Assembly (NCBI GenBank): GCA_913061505.1
Contig: CAJXSO010000001.1
Location: 223,519-287,518 of the forward strand
DNA: 64,000 nucleotides
Direction of reading: 5' to 3'
Origin: an uncultured Lutimaribacter sp.
GTDB taxonomy: Bacteria > Pseudomonadota > Alphaproteobacteria > Rhodobacterales > Rhodobacteraceae
This document shows, piece after piece, positions 1 to 8,500 of the stretch (the first letter of the stretch is position 1; every line of letters starts with the position of its first letter). Below the pieces are notes generated by a model. It saw nothing but the letters and a program-made list of their open reading frames with translations. It was not told the origin of the DNA and searched no databases. The position numbers were made by a program, and so were the translations under genes.

Positions 1-100
1 CGCGTGGCTTTGCAGGCATTTGGCGCGAATCATCGGCTGCGGCACAGCGCACAGCGCCTTGGCCCTTTTCACAGGCCGGTGGGCGCGCTATGTCGGCGCC

Positions 101-1183
101 ATGACGCGGATCGAGGATATATACCACCAGCGCGTGGCCCAAGGCAGCCTGCAGCCCGACCCGGCGCAACAGGCCGCTTTGCCACAGTTGGCCCGCATCG
201 CGCAGGCGCTTGAGGCGCCACAAAAACGCGGCTGGTTTTCACGGCGCAAACCCAGCCCCGTGCAGGGGCTTTACCTGTGGGGCGGCGTTGGGCGCGGTAA
301 ATCTATGCTGATGGATCTGTTTGTAGAAACGCTGGATGTGCCGGTGCGGCGCGTGCATTTTCATGCCTTCATGCAAGAAATCCAATCTGCCCTGCACGAG
401 GCCCGCAAAACCCAAACCGCCGATGCCATAGCACCTGTGGCCCGCGCCGTTTCCGACAGCGTGCGCGTGCTGGCCTTTGACGAGATGCAAATCACCGATA
501 TTGCCGATGCCATGATCGTTGGGCGGTTGTTTGAGAAACTCTTTGATGCGGGCGTGGTGGTGGTGACCACCTCAAACAGGGTGCCGGAAGATCTGTATAA
601 AAACGGGCTGAACAGGCATTTGTTTTTGCCCTTCATTGCGCTGTTGCAGCAGCACATGGTTGTGCACGAATTGGCCAGCCCCAATGATTACCGGCAAAAC
701 CGCCTGGCGGGTATGCAGGTGTATTTCAGCCCCGCCGATGGGCAGGCCCGCGCCGCTATGGATGGTATTTGGCACGATTTCACCGGCGGGCACAGCAGCG
801 CGTTAACCCTGACAGTAAAGGGGCGCCAATTGGTGGTGCCGCGCTACGGAAATGGCGTGGCGCGCAGCAGTTTTCACGATCTGTGTGGCCAGATGCTGGG
901 GGCGGGCGATTATCTGGCGCTGGCCAATGCCGTGCGGGTTTTGATGCTAGATGACATCCCACGCCTGTCGCGCAGCAATTTTAACGAAGCCAAACGCTTT
1001 GTCACCTTGATCGATGCGCTATACGAGGCGCGGGTGCGCTTGATCTGCTCGGCCGCGGCACAGCCCGAGATGCTATACCTCGAGGGCGAGGGCGTGTTTG
1101 AATTTGAACGAACAGCCAGCCGCCTGCGCGAGATGCAGGCCCAAGATTGGGGCCAACACGGCGGGCAAGACAGCAGCCTCTAA
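101..1183 (+). CDS. zapE: Cell division protein ZapE (AFG1-like ATPase)
   Basis: A P-loop ATPase of the ZapE/AFG1 family, which acts at the inner membrane and in E. coli associates with the Z-ring under stress. The 360-residue product has a Walker A motif GGVGRGKS at about residues 61-68 and a Walker B LAFDE at about 124-128, followed by the conserved TSNRVPEDLYKNGLNR segment typical of the family. The reading frame is open upstream to a TTG at position 20, but the ATG at 101 gives the usual MTRIEDIYHQRV-like N-terminus and normal length, so it is preferred. It is not obviously part of the phosphonate locus downstream. Confidence 0.93.
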   Translation: MTRIEDIYHQRVAQGSLQPDPAQQAALPQLARIAQALEAPQKRGWFSRRKPSPVQGLYLWGGVGRGKSMLMDLFVETLDVPVRRVHFHAFMQEIQSALHEARKTQTADAIAPVARAVSDSVRVLAFDEMQITDIADAMIVGRLFEKLFDAGVVVVTTSNRVPEDLYKNGLNRHLFLPFIALLQQHMVVHELASPNDYRQNRLAGMQVYFSPADGQARAAMDGIWHDFTGGHSSALTLTVKGRQLVVPRYGNGVARSSFHDLCGQMLGAGDYLALANAVRVLMLDDIPRLSRSNFNEAKRFVTLIDALYEARVRLICSAAAQPEMLYLEGEGVFEFERTASRLREMQAQDWGQHGGQDSSL

Positions 1184-1194
1184 CACCCCCGCTG

Positions 1195-1249
1195 CGTCAC
1201 AAACCTGTTTCATCCGCGTCACAAAAGTTTTCAACAACCGTCACAGAAC
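1195..1249 (+). promoter_or_regulatory. Candidate Pho box array upstream of phnC
   Basis: Three CGTCAC motifs begin at 1195, 1217 and 1239, exactly 22 bp apart. The 11-mers between them start with the weaker TGTTTCAT (1206) and TTTTCA (1228), so the stretch reads as five tandem 11-bp units. PhoB boxes are tandem 11-bp repeats of the type CTGTCAT plus an AT-rich tetramer. The position, 50-100 bp upstream of the phosphonate importer, fits activation by phosphate starvation. No convincing -10 box was identified. The site is inferred from spacing and motif only. Confidence 0.55.
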
Positions 1250-1297
1250 CGATTCCTACCGAATGCTACCCCCGGCACCAATGATTTGGGGGACCAT

Positions 1298-2128
1298 ATG
1301 CTGGATGTTATCAGCCTAACCAAGACATTCGGCGCCAACACGGCGGTGGATCGTGCGACTTTCAAGGTCGATCGCCCATTGATGCTGGGCATCATCGGCC
1401 GGTCTGGCGCGGGTAAATCCACGCTGCTGCGTATGCTGAACCGCCTGACCACATCCAACAGCGGCCAAGTGCTGTTCGAAGGGCGCGATGTGCTGGCGCT
1501 GCAGGGGCGTGACAAGCGCAGCTGGCAGTCTGATTGCGCCATGATCTTTCAGCAGTTCAATCTGGTGCCGCGCATGGATGTTGTCTCGAACGTGCTGCAT
1601 GGCACCTTGGGGCGGCGCAGCACCTTGGCCACGATGTTCAATCTGTTCCCGCGCGAAGATATCGAACGCGCCATCGCCATTCTCGATCGTTTGGGCATCG
1701 CCGAACACGCCCCCAAACGCGCCGAGGCGCTTTCGGGCGGGCAACAACAGCGCGTGGCCATTGCCCGCGCCCTGATGCAAGACCCAAAGATCATCCTGGC
1801 CGACGAACCCATCGCCAGCCTTGACCCGATGAATGCCCAAACCGTGATGGAGGCCCTGCGCCGCATCAACCAGGAAGACGGGCGCATGGTGATCGCCAAC
1901 CTGCACACATTGGATACCGCCCGCCGCTATTGCGACCGCATCATCGGCATGCGCGATGGGCGTATCGTGTTTGATGGCAACCCCAGCCAGCTGACCACGG
2001 GCGTGGCCCGCGACATTTACGGTGCCGACGCTGATTTCTCCGAAGCAGCCACCAGCACCAGCATCGACGCAATCGGCCGCTCGGACGCTGCCGATGCGGT
2101 TATCCGCACGGCGCAAGCCGCCATCTAA
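1298..2128 (+). CDS. phnC: Phosphonate ABC transporter ATP-binding protein PhnC
   Basis: ATPase subunit of the PhnCDE phosphonate importer. The 276-residue protein has Walker [10 protein letters not shown] at about residues 34-42, the signature LSGGQQQR at about 145-152 and Walker B ILADEP at about 166-171. An in-frame TTG at 1286 is possible, but the ATG at 1298 has a GGGGGA ribosome-binding sequence immediately upstream. It is first in a phnC-phnD-phnE-phnE run and lies directly behind a Pho-box-like repeat array. Confidence 0.96.
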   Translation: MLDVISLTKTFGANTAVDRATFKVDRPLMLGIIGRSGAGKSTLLRMLNRLTTSNSGQVLFEGRDVLALQGRDKRSWQSDCAMIFQQFNLVPRMDVVSNVLHGTLGRRSTLATMFNLFPREDIERAIAILDRLGIAEHAPKRAEALSGGQQQRVAIARALMQDPKIILADEPIASLDPMNAQTVMEALRRINQEDGRMVIANLHTLDTARRYCDRIIGMRDGRIVFDGNPSQLTTGVARDIYGADADFSEAATSTSIDAIGRSDAADAVIRTAQAAI

Positions 2129-2136
2129 GTTCATCG

Positions 2137-2155
2137 GCCCCGGCGCGGCCGGGGC
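2137..2155 (+). other. GC-rich hairpin between phnC and phnD
   Basis: GCCCCGG (2137-2143) pairs perfectly with CCGGGGC (2149-2155) around a 5-nt loop. There is no U-tract, so this is more likely an mRNA-stabilising or attenuating hairpin between the ATPase and the binding-protein gene than a full terminator. Confidence 0.5.
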
Positions 2156-2177
2156 GCTTAACCGGGAGACCACACAG

Positions 2178-3077
2178 ATGAAAAACCTTATCGCAGCCAT
2201 CTTGGCCACGACTGCACTGGCAGGCGCCGCGCAGGCCCAGGATATCACCGAATTTCGCATCGGCGTGCTGGGCGGCGAAAACGCCCAAGACCGCCTGACA
2301 TCGACCGAATGCTACCGCGCCAAAGCCGAAGAACTGCTGGGCGTGCCGGTAAAGGTATTCACCCCTGCCGATTACGACGGCGTAATCCAGGGCCTGCTGG
2401 GCGGCACCATCGACATGGCCTGGCTGGGCGCATCGGGCTATGCCAAAACCTACCTGACCGATCCCGAAGCGGTCGAGCCGGTGCTGGTGAAGGTAAACAC
2501 CGATGGCTCGTATGGCTACCACTCGATCGGCTTTGCCCGCAAAGACAGCGGCATCACCTCGCTGGAAGACATGCAGGGCAAAAAATTTGGCTTTGGCGAT
2601 CCCAACTCGACCAGCGGCTACCTGATCCCGTCGATCGAAATCCCTGGCATCACCGGCAAATCGATGGAAAACGGTGCCTATTTCGGTGAGGTTGTGTTCA
2701 CCGGCGGGCACGAGCAAACCATCGTTGCGGTCAACAATGGCGATGTTGACGGCGGTGTGACCTGGGCCGATGGCCTGGGCAACTGGGAAGATGGCTACAA
2801 TTCCGGCGCGCTGCGCAAGGCCGTCGATGCAGGCCTGGTTGACATGAACGATCTGGTGGAAATCTGGCGTTCCAAACCCATCCCCGAAGGCCCGATCGTG
2901 CTGCGCAAGGCCCTGCCCGAGCGTGTAAAGCTGGATGTTGTATCGCTGACCGCCTCGCTGAAAGCACTGGATCCCGAATGCGCCTATAACTTCATGGCCG
3001 GTGAATCGCTGGGTGTGATGCCCATCAACCACGATGCCTATCTGTCGATCATCGAGGCACGCAAGTCGAAGATGTAA
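2178..3077 (+). CDS. phnD: Phosphonate ABC transporter substrate-binding protein PhnD
   Basis: Periplasmic phosphonate-binding protein that delivers substrate to PhnE. The 299-residue product begins with a clear Sec signal peptide (MKNLIAAILATTALAGAAQA) and continues as a PBP2-type PhnD domain, with the FGDPNSTSGYLIP and GGHEQTIVAVNNGDVDGG segments typical of the family. The frame is open further upstream across the end of phnC, but only the ATG at 2178 (after GGGAG) gives an N-terminal signal sequence. Hairpins flank the gene on both sides, which commonly raises binding-protein mRNA relative to its permease. Confidence 0.96.
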   Translation: MKNLIAAILATTALAGAAQAQDITEFRIGVLGGENAQDRLTSTECYRAKAEELLGVPVKVFTPADYDGVIQGLLGGTIDMAWLGASGYAKTYLTDPEAVEPVLVKVNTDGSYGYHSIGFARKDSGITSLEDMQGKKFGFGDPNSTSGYLIPSIEIPGITGKSMENGAYFGEVVFTGGHEQTIVAVNNGDVDGGVTWADGLGNWEDGYNSGALRKAVDAGLVDMNDLVEIWRSKPIPEGPIVLRKALPERVKLDVVSLTASLKALDPECAYNFMAGESLGVMPINHDAYLSIIEARKSKM

Positions 3078-3094
3078 GCCAAATTTGGCCAATT

Positions 3095-3123
3095 GCGCCG
3101 GGCCCCGTAATCGGGCCCGGCGC
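3095..3123 (+). other. Strong hairpin between phnD and phnE
   Basis: GCGCCGGGCCC (3095-3105) and GGGCCCGGCGC (3113-3123) form a perfect 11-bp GC stem with a 7-nt loop. A small palindrome GCCAAATTTGGC lies just before it at 3079-3090. There is no U-run, so partial attenuation or 3' protection of phnD mRNA is more likely than full termination. Confidence 0.6.
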
Positions 3124-3146
3124 CCGTGTATCTACAGGAATGCCCC

Positions 3147-4010
3147 ATGACCGATGCCACCGCCAACGCCGGCGCGCTTTCGCAGCTGCAGGCCCATTAC
3201 ATCCAGCATATCCAACGCAAACGCCTTTACAGCGCAATCATGCTGACAATTTTTGTGCTGTTGATGGTATCGGGCTTTATGCTGGCCGATGCGCGCAACG
3301 CTGGTGGTTTTTGGGCAGGCCTGCATCAGATTTTTGATTTCCCCGGCGAGGTGTTGACCGAGGCAGGAGAAAAGCTGGCCAATCTTCCGGGGCTGATGGT
3401 GAAATTCCTGCCCTCGCTGATCGAAACGCTGAACATCGCTGGCGCCTCTACGCTGATCGGGGCGATGATCGCCATTGTTTTGTCGCTGCTCTCTACCCGG
3501 GGGCTGGCGCGCTGGCCGCGGCTGGTGGGGGTGTTTCGCCGCTGCATGGATATCATGCGCGCCCTGCCTGAAATTGTGATCGCGCTGGTGTTGATCTTTA
3601 TCCTGGGCGGTGGCCCGGTGCCTGCCATGATTGCCATTGCGTTTCACACCGCCGGCGCCTTGGGCAAACTGTTTTCCGAGGTCAATGAAAACGCCAGCCT
3701 AAAGCCCGTCGAGGGGCTGCAATCGGTGGGGGCCACATGGGGGCAGCGCATGTTGCTGGGGGTGTTGCCACAGGTGGCGCCAAATTACCTAAGCTATGCT
3801 TTGCTGCGCTTTGAAATCAACATCCGCGCCTCGGCGATCTTGGGCTTTGTTGGCTCGGGCGGCATTGGCTATGACCTGAAAAACGCCTTTAGCTGGGGCC
3901 TGGGCCGCTACGACGAGGTGGCCGCAATCTTTATCATCTTGTTTCTGACCATCGTCGCCGTGGATCAAGGATCCAGCTATTTCCGCAACCGTATTGTAGA
4001 GGGGCGCTGA
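3147..4010 (+). CDS. phnE: Phosphonate ABC transporter permease PhnE (first copy)
   Basis: Inner-membrane permease of the phosphonate importer. The 287-residue protein has an N-terminal membrane segment at about residues 32-52 and a C-terminal BPD-type transmembrane domain, with the EAA-loop motif EGLQSVGATWGQRMLLGVLPQ that contacts PhnC. The ATG at 3147 follows an AGGA ribosome-binding sequence; a GTG at 3126 is a weaker alternative. It ends one base before the next permease gene, and the two products probably form a heterodimeric channel. Confidence 0.94.
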   Translation: MTDATANAGALSQLQAHYIQHIQRKRLYSAIMLTIFVLLMVSGFMLADARNAGGFWAGLHQIFDFPGEVLTEAGEKLANLPGLMVKFLPSLIETLNIAGASTLIGAMIAIVLSLLSTRGLARWPRLVGVFRRCMDIMRALPEIVIALVLIFILGGGPVPAMIAIAFHTAGALGKLFSEVNENASLKPVEGLQSVGATWGQRMLLGVLPQVAPNYLSYALLRFEINIRASAILGFVGSGGIGYDLKNAFSWGLGRYDEVAAIFIILFLTIVAVDQGSSYFRNRIVEGR

Positions 4011-4011
4011 C

Positions 4012-5346
4012 ATGGCCGCGACCGATATCTCTTTGGCCCAGCGCGGGCACGCAACTGTTCAGATCTTTCAGCGCCGGCGGATGATCAGCTTTGGCCTGTT
4101 GCTGGCCGTCTTGGCATATTTGACCTATGTCTTTTTCGCCTTCAACGTGCCGGGGCTGGTGGAACGCGCGCGCATGGATAACGCGGCGATCTTGGTGCGC
4201 GATGTCTACAGCTACAAAACCCATGTCACCCGCGACAATCGCACCGGCGGCCTTAGCGTGGCCATCGAGGGCGAGCAAAAAGGCACCTACCCCAAAGGCA
4301 TGCTGCCCGACTGGGTAAAAACCGCAGATGACATCACCGATATCGCCCTGCCCGATGGGCATAGCGTGCGCTTTGCCCCCGAGGCGGTGGTTTATGCCCA
4401 CCCCAGCTTTGGGCAGATCACCGTGATCCCCAGCCGCAGCGGCATAGAGCTGCGCCTGCCCCAGGGCCAAGACCTGCCCGCATGGATCAACGCCTCGAAA
4501 ACCCGGGTGGCCATCACCACCGATGCTGGCCGCCTGACCGTTACCAAGGCCCGCACCGAGGTGTTTCGCTATGCCTTTGGGTGGGAATTGTTCTTTTTCA
4601 CGCTTGATAGCCCCTTTTACGGCAAATCGGCCACCGAATTGCTGGGCTTGGCCCTGTCAGGCGATCAGCTGCGCCCCGGCCAATCAAACCTGGCGGCCAT
4701 GGCCCAAGACATCTGGACCAACAAAATGTGGCGCCATGGCGATGTGGCTTGGGCCATTTTTGAAACCATCCTTATGGCCTTTTTGGGCACGATGGGGGCG
4801 GCGCTGATATCCTTGCCATTGGCCTTTCTGGCGGCGGCAAATTTTGCCCCGCTCAGCAGCGTGCGCTTTGCCATGCGGCGGATATTCGATTTCGTGCGCG
4901 GGGTGGATGGGTTGATCTGGACAATCATCCTGTCGCGTGCCTTTGGCCCCGGCCCCATGACCGGCGCCTTGGCCATCTTGATTACTGACACTGGCAGTTT
5001 TGGCAAAATGTTCTCGGAAGCGCTGGAAAATGTCGATGACAAACAGATCGAGGGCGTTGCCTCGACCGGGGCGAAAACCAGCCAGCGCTACCGCTTTGGC
5101 GTGATCCCGCAGATCACCCCGGTGCTGCTGAGCCAGGTGCTGTATTATCTTGAAAGCAACACCCGCAGCGCCACAGTGATCGGCGCGATCACCGGCGGGG
5201 GTATTGGCCTGCTGCTGACCCAAGCCATCATCACCCAAAAAGATTGGGAAGAGGTGGGCTATTACATCACCTTGGTGATTTTGATGGTCATGGCCATGGA
5301 CAGCCTGTCAGGCTGGTTGCGCAACAAATTGATCAAGGGCGAGTAA
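4012..5346 (+). CDS. phnE: Phosphonate ABC transporter permease PhnE, long form (second copy)
   Basis: Second permease subunit, 444 residues, against about 260-290 for a usual PhnE. The C-terminal half (about 235-440) is a standard BPD permease domain with the coupling motif EGVASTGAKTSQRYRFGVIPQ. The N-terminal half has one membrane span at about residues 22-44. It is followed by roughly 180 mostly polar residues that should lie in the periplasm before the next span. The extra region could interact with PhnD, but that is inference. The gene starts two bases after the phnE1 stop codon, so translation is probably coupled. Confidence 0.92.
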   Translation: MAATDISLAQRGHATVQIFQRRRMISFGLLLAVLAYLTYVFFAFNVPGLVERARMDNAAILVRDVYSYKTHVTRDNRTGGLSVAIEGEQKGTYPKGMLPDWVKTADDITDIALPDGHSVRFAPEAVVYAHPSFGQITVIPSRSGIELRLPQGQDLPAWINASKTRVAITTDAGRLTVTKARTEVFRYAFGWELFFFTLDSPFYGKSATELLGLALSGDQLRPGQSNLAAMAQDIWTNKMWRHGDVAWAIFETILMAFLGTMGAALISLPLAFLAAANFAPLSSVRFAMRRIFDFVRGVDGLIWTIILSRAFGPGPMTGALAILITDTGSFGKMFSEALENVDDKQIEGVASTGAKTSQRYRFGVIPQITPVLLSQVLYYLESNTRSATVIGAITGGGIGLLLTQAIITQKDWEEVGYYITLVILMVMAMDSLSGWLRNKLIKGE

Positions 5347-5351
5347 CCATC

Positions 5352-5966
5352 ATGCCACGTCTGGGCCAACAGCCGTTCATCCACCCCGATTGCCAGATCA
5401 CCAATACCGAATTTGGCGCCTTTGTAGAAATTGGCCAGGGCAGCCGCGTGCAAAACAGCCGCTTTGGCGATTACAGCTATTGCGACCGCTATGCCGATAT
5501 CGCCAATGCCCAGATCGGCAAATTCGCAAATATCGCGGCCTTCACGCGCATTGGCCCCACCGATCACCCCATGGCGCAGCCCAGCTTGCACCATTTTCTG
5601 TATCGCTCGGCCGATTACTGGGACGATGCCGAACCTGATGCCGCATTTTTCGAAAAGCGCGCCGCGCGCGTGGCCCATATTGGCCATGACACATGGCTGG
5701 GCCATGGCGCGGTGATACGCCCCGAGGTGCGCATTGGCGATGGGGCGGTGGTGGCCTCGATGGCGGTTGTCACCAAAGATGTGGCGCCCTACACCGTGGT
5801 GGCGGGCATACCGGCAAAACCCATTAAGCAGCGCTTTAGCCCCGATATCGCCCAGCGGCTGATCGCGCTGGCGTGGTGGGATTGGCCCCATAGCGCATTG
5901 CGCAGCGCGCTGCACGATTTTCGCACCCTGCCGGTAGAGGCGTTTTTAGAGAAATATCGCGGCTAA
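5352..5966 (+). CDS. Phosphonate-locus hexapeptide-repeat acyltransferase
   Basis: A 204-residue left-handed beta-helix acyltransferase of the TIGR03308 type found in phosphonate operons. Hexapeptide repeats run through the N-terminal third (ITNTEFGAF, VQNSRFGDY, IANAQIGKF). They resume after a loop with HIGHDTWLGHGAVIRPEVRIGDGAVV and VVTKDVAPYTVVAGIPAKPI, the xenobiotic acyltransferase signature. By analogy with PhnO it may acetylate an aminophosphonate, but the substrate is not shown here. It lies 5 bp after phnE2 and ends 4 bp from convergent phnM1. Confidence 0.88.
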   Translation: MPRLGQQPFIHPDCQITNTEFGAFVEIGQGSRVQNSRFGDYSYCDRYADIANAQIGKFANIAAFTRIGPTDHPMAQPSLHHFLYRSADYWDDAEPDAAFFEKRAARVAHIGHDTWLGHGAVIRPEVRIGDGAVVASMAVVTKDVAPYTVVAGIPAKPIKQRFSPDIAQRLIALAWWDWPHSALRSALHDFRTLPVEAFLEKYRG

Positions 5967-5970
5967 ATCC

Positions 5971-7149
5971 CTATTCAGCCGCCATGCGCATGCTGGGCAC
6001 CGCGCCCAGCAGGCGCGCGCCCGCATTGCCCGCCAAATAGGCCAGCCGCCCCCCCGCCACTGTGGCCTCGATCGCGCGGGTCTTTTCGTTCATCACCACG
6101 AAATCGGCACGCATTCCGCGCGACAGGCGGCCCCGGTCGTGCAGGCCCAAAATATCGGCCGGGTTTTGCGAGATCAGCGCCCAGGCGCGCGGCAGGGTGC
6201 ACAGGCCCTTGTCAACCAAGGCCCAAGCGGCTGCCGCCAGGCAGGGGTAATGATAATCCGATACCAGCGCATCGCATTGCCCGCGCGCAATCAGCGTGGC
6301 CGCAGCCACATTGCCCGCTTGGCTGCCGCCGCGCACCACATTTGGCGCCCCCATGATCACCGGGTCGCCCATGGCCTTGGCCGCCGCCGCCGCGCTGACC
6401 GCAGTGGGAAATTCGGCGATTTGTGCGCCGATCATGCGAAACCGCTCGCGGGTATCGCCATCGGGGTCATCATGGCTGCCATAATGCACGCCCATCCGGT
6501 CAAAGGCCTCGGCCAGCGTGCATAAATGGCGCGCCACCTGCGGGGCAGTTTCGCTGGCCCGGCGCAGGGTGGCGCGAAATTCCTCTAGCGGGCGGCCATC
6601 GCGCCCGGCCCAAGCGGCAAATTTTTCGGGTGCTGCCACGGCCATGTCGATGGCTTCGGGCAAATGGTTGTTGAACACGACATAATCGATTTTGTGCCGC
6701 TCGACCGCGGCCAAAAACCGCTCGCGCGTGTCGGGCATATGGGTTTCAAGGCGCAATTGCAGGCGCAGATCGATCAGCGCCTGGGGGCGATGCTCTTGCA
6801 GGGCCAGCATCACCGCTTCGGCAAAATCAGGGCCACGCAGGCCGCCTTCCCAGCTCCAGCATTGGGCCATATAGGCGGTGGTCACGCCATGCGCTGCGGC
6901 GTCACGCTCGGTCGAGGCCAGCGCCGCCCCCAAAGGCATAGGCGCCGAGGGGCGGGGGGCCACGTGGCGCTCGAACGCGTCACCGTGCAAATCAACAATA
7001 CCAGGCAGCAGCAAATAGCCCGACATATCTACCTCGGGCAGCGGGCCATAGGTGATACGCCCATTTTCAAAGGCCAGCGAACGCTGCTGCAATTCGCCAT
7101 CACGCAACAGCGTGGCACCCGTCAGGCGCAAAGGAGGAAGCATTGTCAT
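5971..7149 (-). CDS. phnM: PhnM-type amidohydrolase (free-standing, diverged copy)
   Basis: Predicted alpha-D-ribose 1-methylphosphonate 5-triphosphate diphosphatase, which releases diphosphate to give the PhnJ substrate. The 392-residue protein has the metal-binding start of the amidohydrolase barrel as LPGIVDLHGDAFERH (residues about 48-62), VHYGSHDDPDGDT mid-domain, and GAPNVVRGGSQAGNVAA with ALVSDYHYPCL near the C-terminus. The HGDAFERH form differs from the HTDNLERH of the second PhnM in this window, so the two are not a recent duplication. It lies 74 bp downstream of phnF on the same strand and is probably co-transcribed. Confidence 0.9.
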   Translation of the reverse strand: MTMLPPLRLTGATLLRDGELQQRSLAFENGRITYGPLPEVDMSGYLLLPGIVDLHGDAFERHVAPRPSAPMPLGAALASTERDAAAHGVTTAYMAQCWSWEGGLRGPDFAEAVMLALQEHRPQALIDLRLQLRLETHMPDTRERFLAAVERHKIDYVVFNNHLPEAIDMAVAAPEKFAAWAGRDGRPLEEFRATLRRASETAPQVARHLCTLAEAFDRMGVHYGSHDDPDGDTRERFRMIGAQIAEFPTAVSAAAAAKAMGDPVIMGAPNVVRGGSQAGNVAAATLIARGQCDALVSDYHYPCLAAAAWALVDKGLCTLPRAWALISQNPADILGLHDRGRLSRGMRADFVVMNEKTRAIEATVAGGRLAYLAGNAGARLLGAVPSMRMAAE

Positions 7150-7223
7150 TGTGTGAACCCTGCTCTGGTTTTGGGCATCTTACAGGGCAATTGTATCGAA
7201 TGGGTGACGCTGCCAGCCAAAGC

Positions 7224-7931
7224 CTAGTCTGGCCCAACCACCAGGGCCACACGCTCGCCCGCAAACCAGGTGGTGCCCAGCTCTAGCGGCACGCCATCGG
7301 GCGTGGCATTGACGGCCACGCTGCGCAACAGCACATCGCCCTCGCGCAGGGCCAACAGCACGGCCTGTGCCGCGCTGGCCTTTTCAGCGGTGATGCGGGT
7401 GGACAGGCGCAGATAATCGCCAATGCCCATCTGCGCCAGGGCCTGCGTGATCGAGGGGTTTTCCCCCAAGGCCCGCGCCATGCCGGGTAACCGCGCAACA
7501 GGAAACAAGCTGACGAAATGCGCCATCACCGTGGCCCCCGCCAAAGATAACCCCTCGTAGGCCAGCACCATGTCGCCCGGCTTAAGCCCCAACAGCTGCG
7601 CCTCATGCGGATCGCAGGGGCGCGGTTCAAGCCGCAGGACCTGGCGGTTGGGCAACTGCCCCGCCGCGCGGATGTTTTGCGAAAAGCGCACCCTGCGGCC
7701 AATGGGGTAATCGGTGGGGGCCGATTGCACAAAAACGCCTGCACCACGGCGGCTGCGCACAATATCACGCCCCGCCATATCGGCGATCGCATGGCGCACG
7801 GTATGGCGGTTCACCCCAAACCGCTGGGCCAGCGCCGCCTCGGTGGGCAGTTTCTGGCCGGGCTGATAATGGCCCGCGGCAATTTCCGCCTCGAGCGTTG
7901 CGGCAATCGATTTCCAAAGCGGCGTAGGCAT
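7224..7931 (-). CDS. phnF: Phosphonate operon regulator PhnF (GntR/HutC family)
   Basis: GntR-family transcriptional regulator of the HutC subfamily, 235 residues. It has an N-terminal winged helix at about 1-75 (GQKLPTEAALAQRFGVNRHTVRHAI is the helix-turn-helix) and a C-terminal UTRA effector domain at about 90-230. The frame extends upstream into the divergent promoter region, but the ATG at 7931 gives the usual MPTPLWKSIAATLE start. It is transcribed divergently from phnGHIJKL and together with phnM1. It probably represses its own and the divergent promoter; that role is inferred from family and position. Confidence 0.92.
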   Translation of the reverse strand: MPTPLWKSIAATLEAEIAAGHYQPGQKLPTEAALAQRFGVNRHTVRHAIADMAGRDIVRSRRGAGVFVQSAPTDYPIGRRVRFSQNIRAAGQLPNRQVLRLEPRPCDPHEAQLLGLKPGDMVLAYEGLSLAGATVMAHFVSLFPVARLPGMARALGENPSITQALAQMGIGDYLRLSTRITAEKASAAQAVLLALREGDVLLRSVAVNATPDGVPLELGTTWFAGERVALVVGPD

Positions 7932-7934
7932 GGG

Positions 7935-7956
7935 TGTCACCAAAGTTTCACAAGAC
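7935..7956 (+). promoter_or_regulatory. Pho-box-like pair in the phnF-phnG intergenic region
   Basis: Two 11-mers beginning TGTCACC (7935) and TTTCACA (7946) place TCAC exactly 11 bp apart, as in a PhoB dimer site, and resemble the array upstream of phnC. The site is close to the phnF start codon and about 75 bp upstream of phnG. It is weaker than the phnC array because there are only two units. Confidence 0.35.
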
Positions 7957-7991
7957 TTTGCTTGCCAGCGGCAAGGCGGGGCGAGTAATAT

Positions 7992-8027
7992 TTGTCTAGT
8001 TGTATAGTATTTCACAAAGGTGTCTAG
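7992..8027 (+). promoter_or_regulatory. TTGTMTAG repeats, candidate PhnF operator
   Basis: TTGTCTAG (7992-7999) is followed immediately by TTGTATAG (8000-8007), and TGTCTAG recurs at 8021-8027, overlapping the phnG ribosome-binding region. GntR/HutC operators are commonly GT-CTA-AC-like, and this is the only repeated motif between the divergent phn units. A PhnF operator is plausible but unproven. The repeats also contain -10-like TATAGT at 8003-8008. Confidence 0.4.
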
Positions 8028-8029
8028 GC

Positions 8030-8500
8030 ATGACAAACGCGCCCACCGCAGAAACCGCGCCACCGAACGCCGAACGTCAGGCGTGGATGGCCCTATTGGC
8101 CAAATGCCCAGCCCAGCACCTGGCCGATCTGGCAGCGCCCCTTAGCGCCACGCACCCCCACAGCTGGCTGCGCCCGCCCGAGGTGGGCGGCGTGATGGTG
8201 CGCGGGCGCGCCGGGGGCACGGGGGCGGCCTTTAACCTGGGTGAGATGACAGTCACCCGCTGCAGCCTGCAGCTGGGCTGTGGCACGGTGGGGCATGCCT
8301 ATGTGCAAGGGCGCGACAAAACCCATGCCACCCATGCCGCCCTGATCGATGCGCTGATGCAAACGGCCCATGCCGCAACCGTGCGCGCCACGGTTTTGGC
8401 CCCGCTTCAGGCCGCAGCCGAAACCGCCCGCGCCCAGCGCGCAAGCCGTGCCGCCACCACAAAGGTGGATTTCTTCACCATGGTCCGAGGAGAGGATTGA
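8030..8500 (+). CDS. phnG: C-P lyase complex subunit PhnG
   Basis: Small core subunit of the PhnGHIJ carbon-phosphorus lyase complex. It takes part with PhnH, PhnI and PhnL in forming ribose-1-phosphonate triphosphate from ATP and phosphonate. The 156-residue product carries the family features EVGGVMVRGRAGGTGAAFNLGEMTVTR in spaced segments and a GHAYVQGRD stretch. The start is the ATG at 8030; upstream TTG/GTG codons would run into the promoter repeats. It leads a tightly overlapping phnGHIJK run. Confidence 0.93.
   Translation: MTNAPTAETAPPNAERQAWMALLAKCPAQHLADLAAPLSATHPHSWLRPPEVGGVMVRGRAGGTGAAFNLGEMTVTRCSLQLGCGTVGHAYVQGRDKTHATHAALIDALMQTAHAATVRATVLAPLQAAAETARAQRASRAATTKVDFFTMVRGED

Noticed and set aside
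20..100. Upstream extension of zapE from a TTG
   Set aside because: The added 27 residues do not match the family and no ribosome-binding site is seen; the ATG at 101 fits the usual length.
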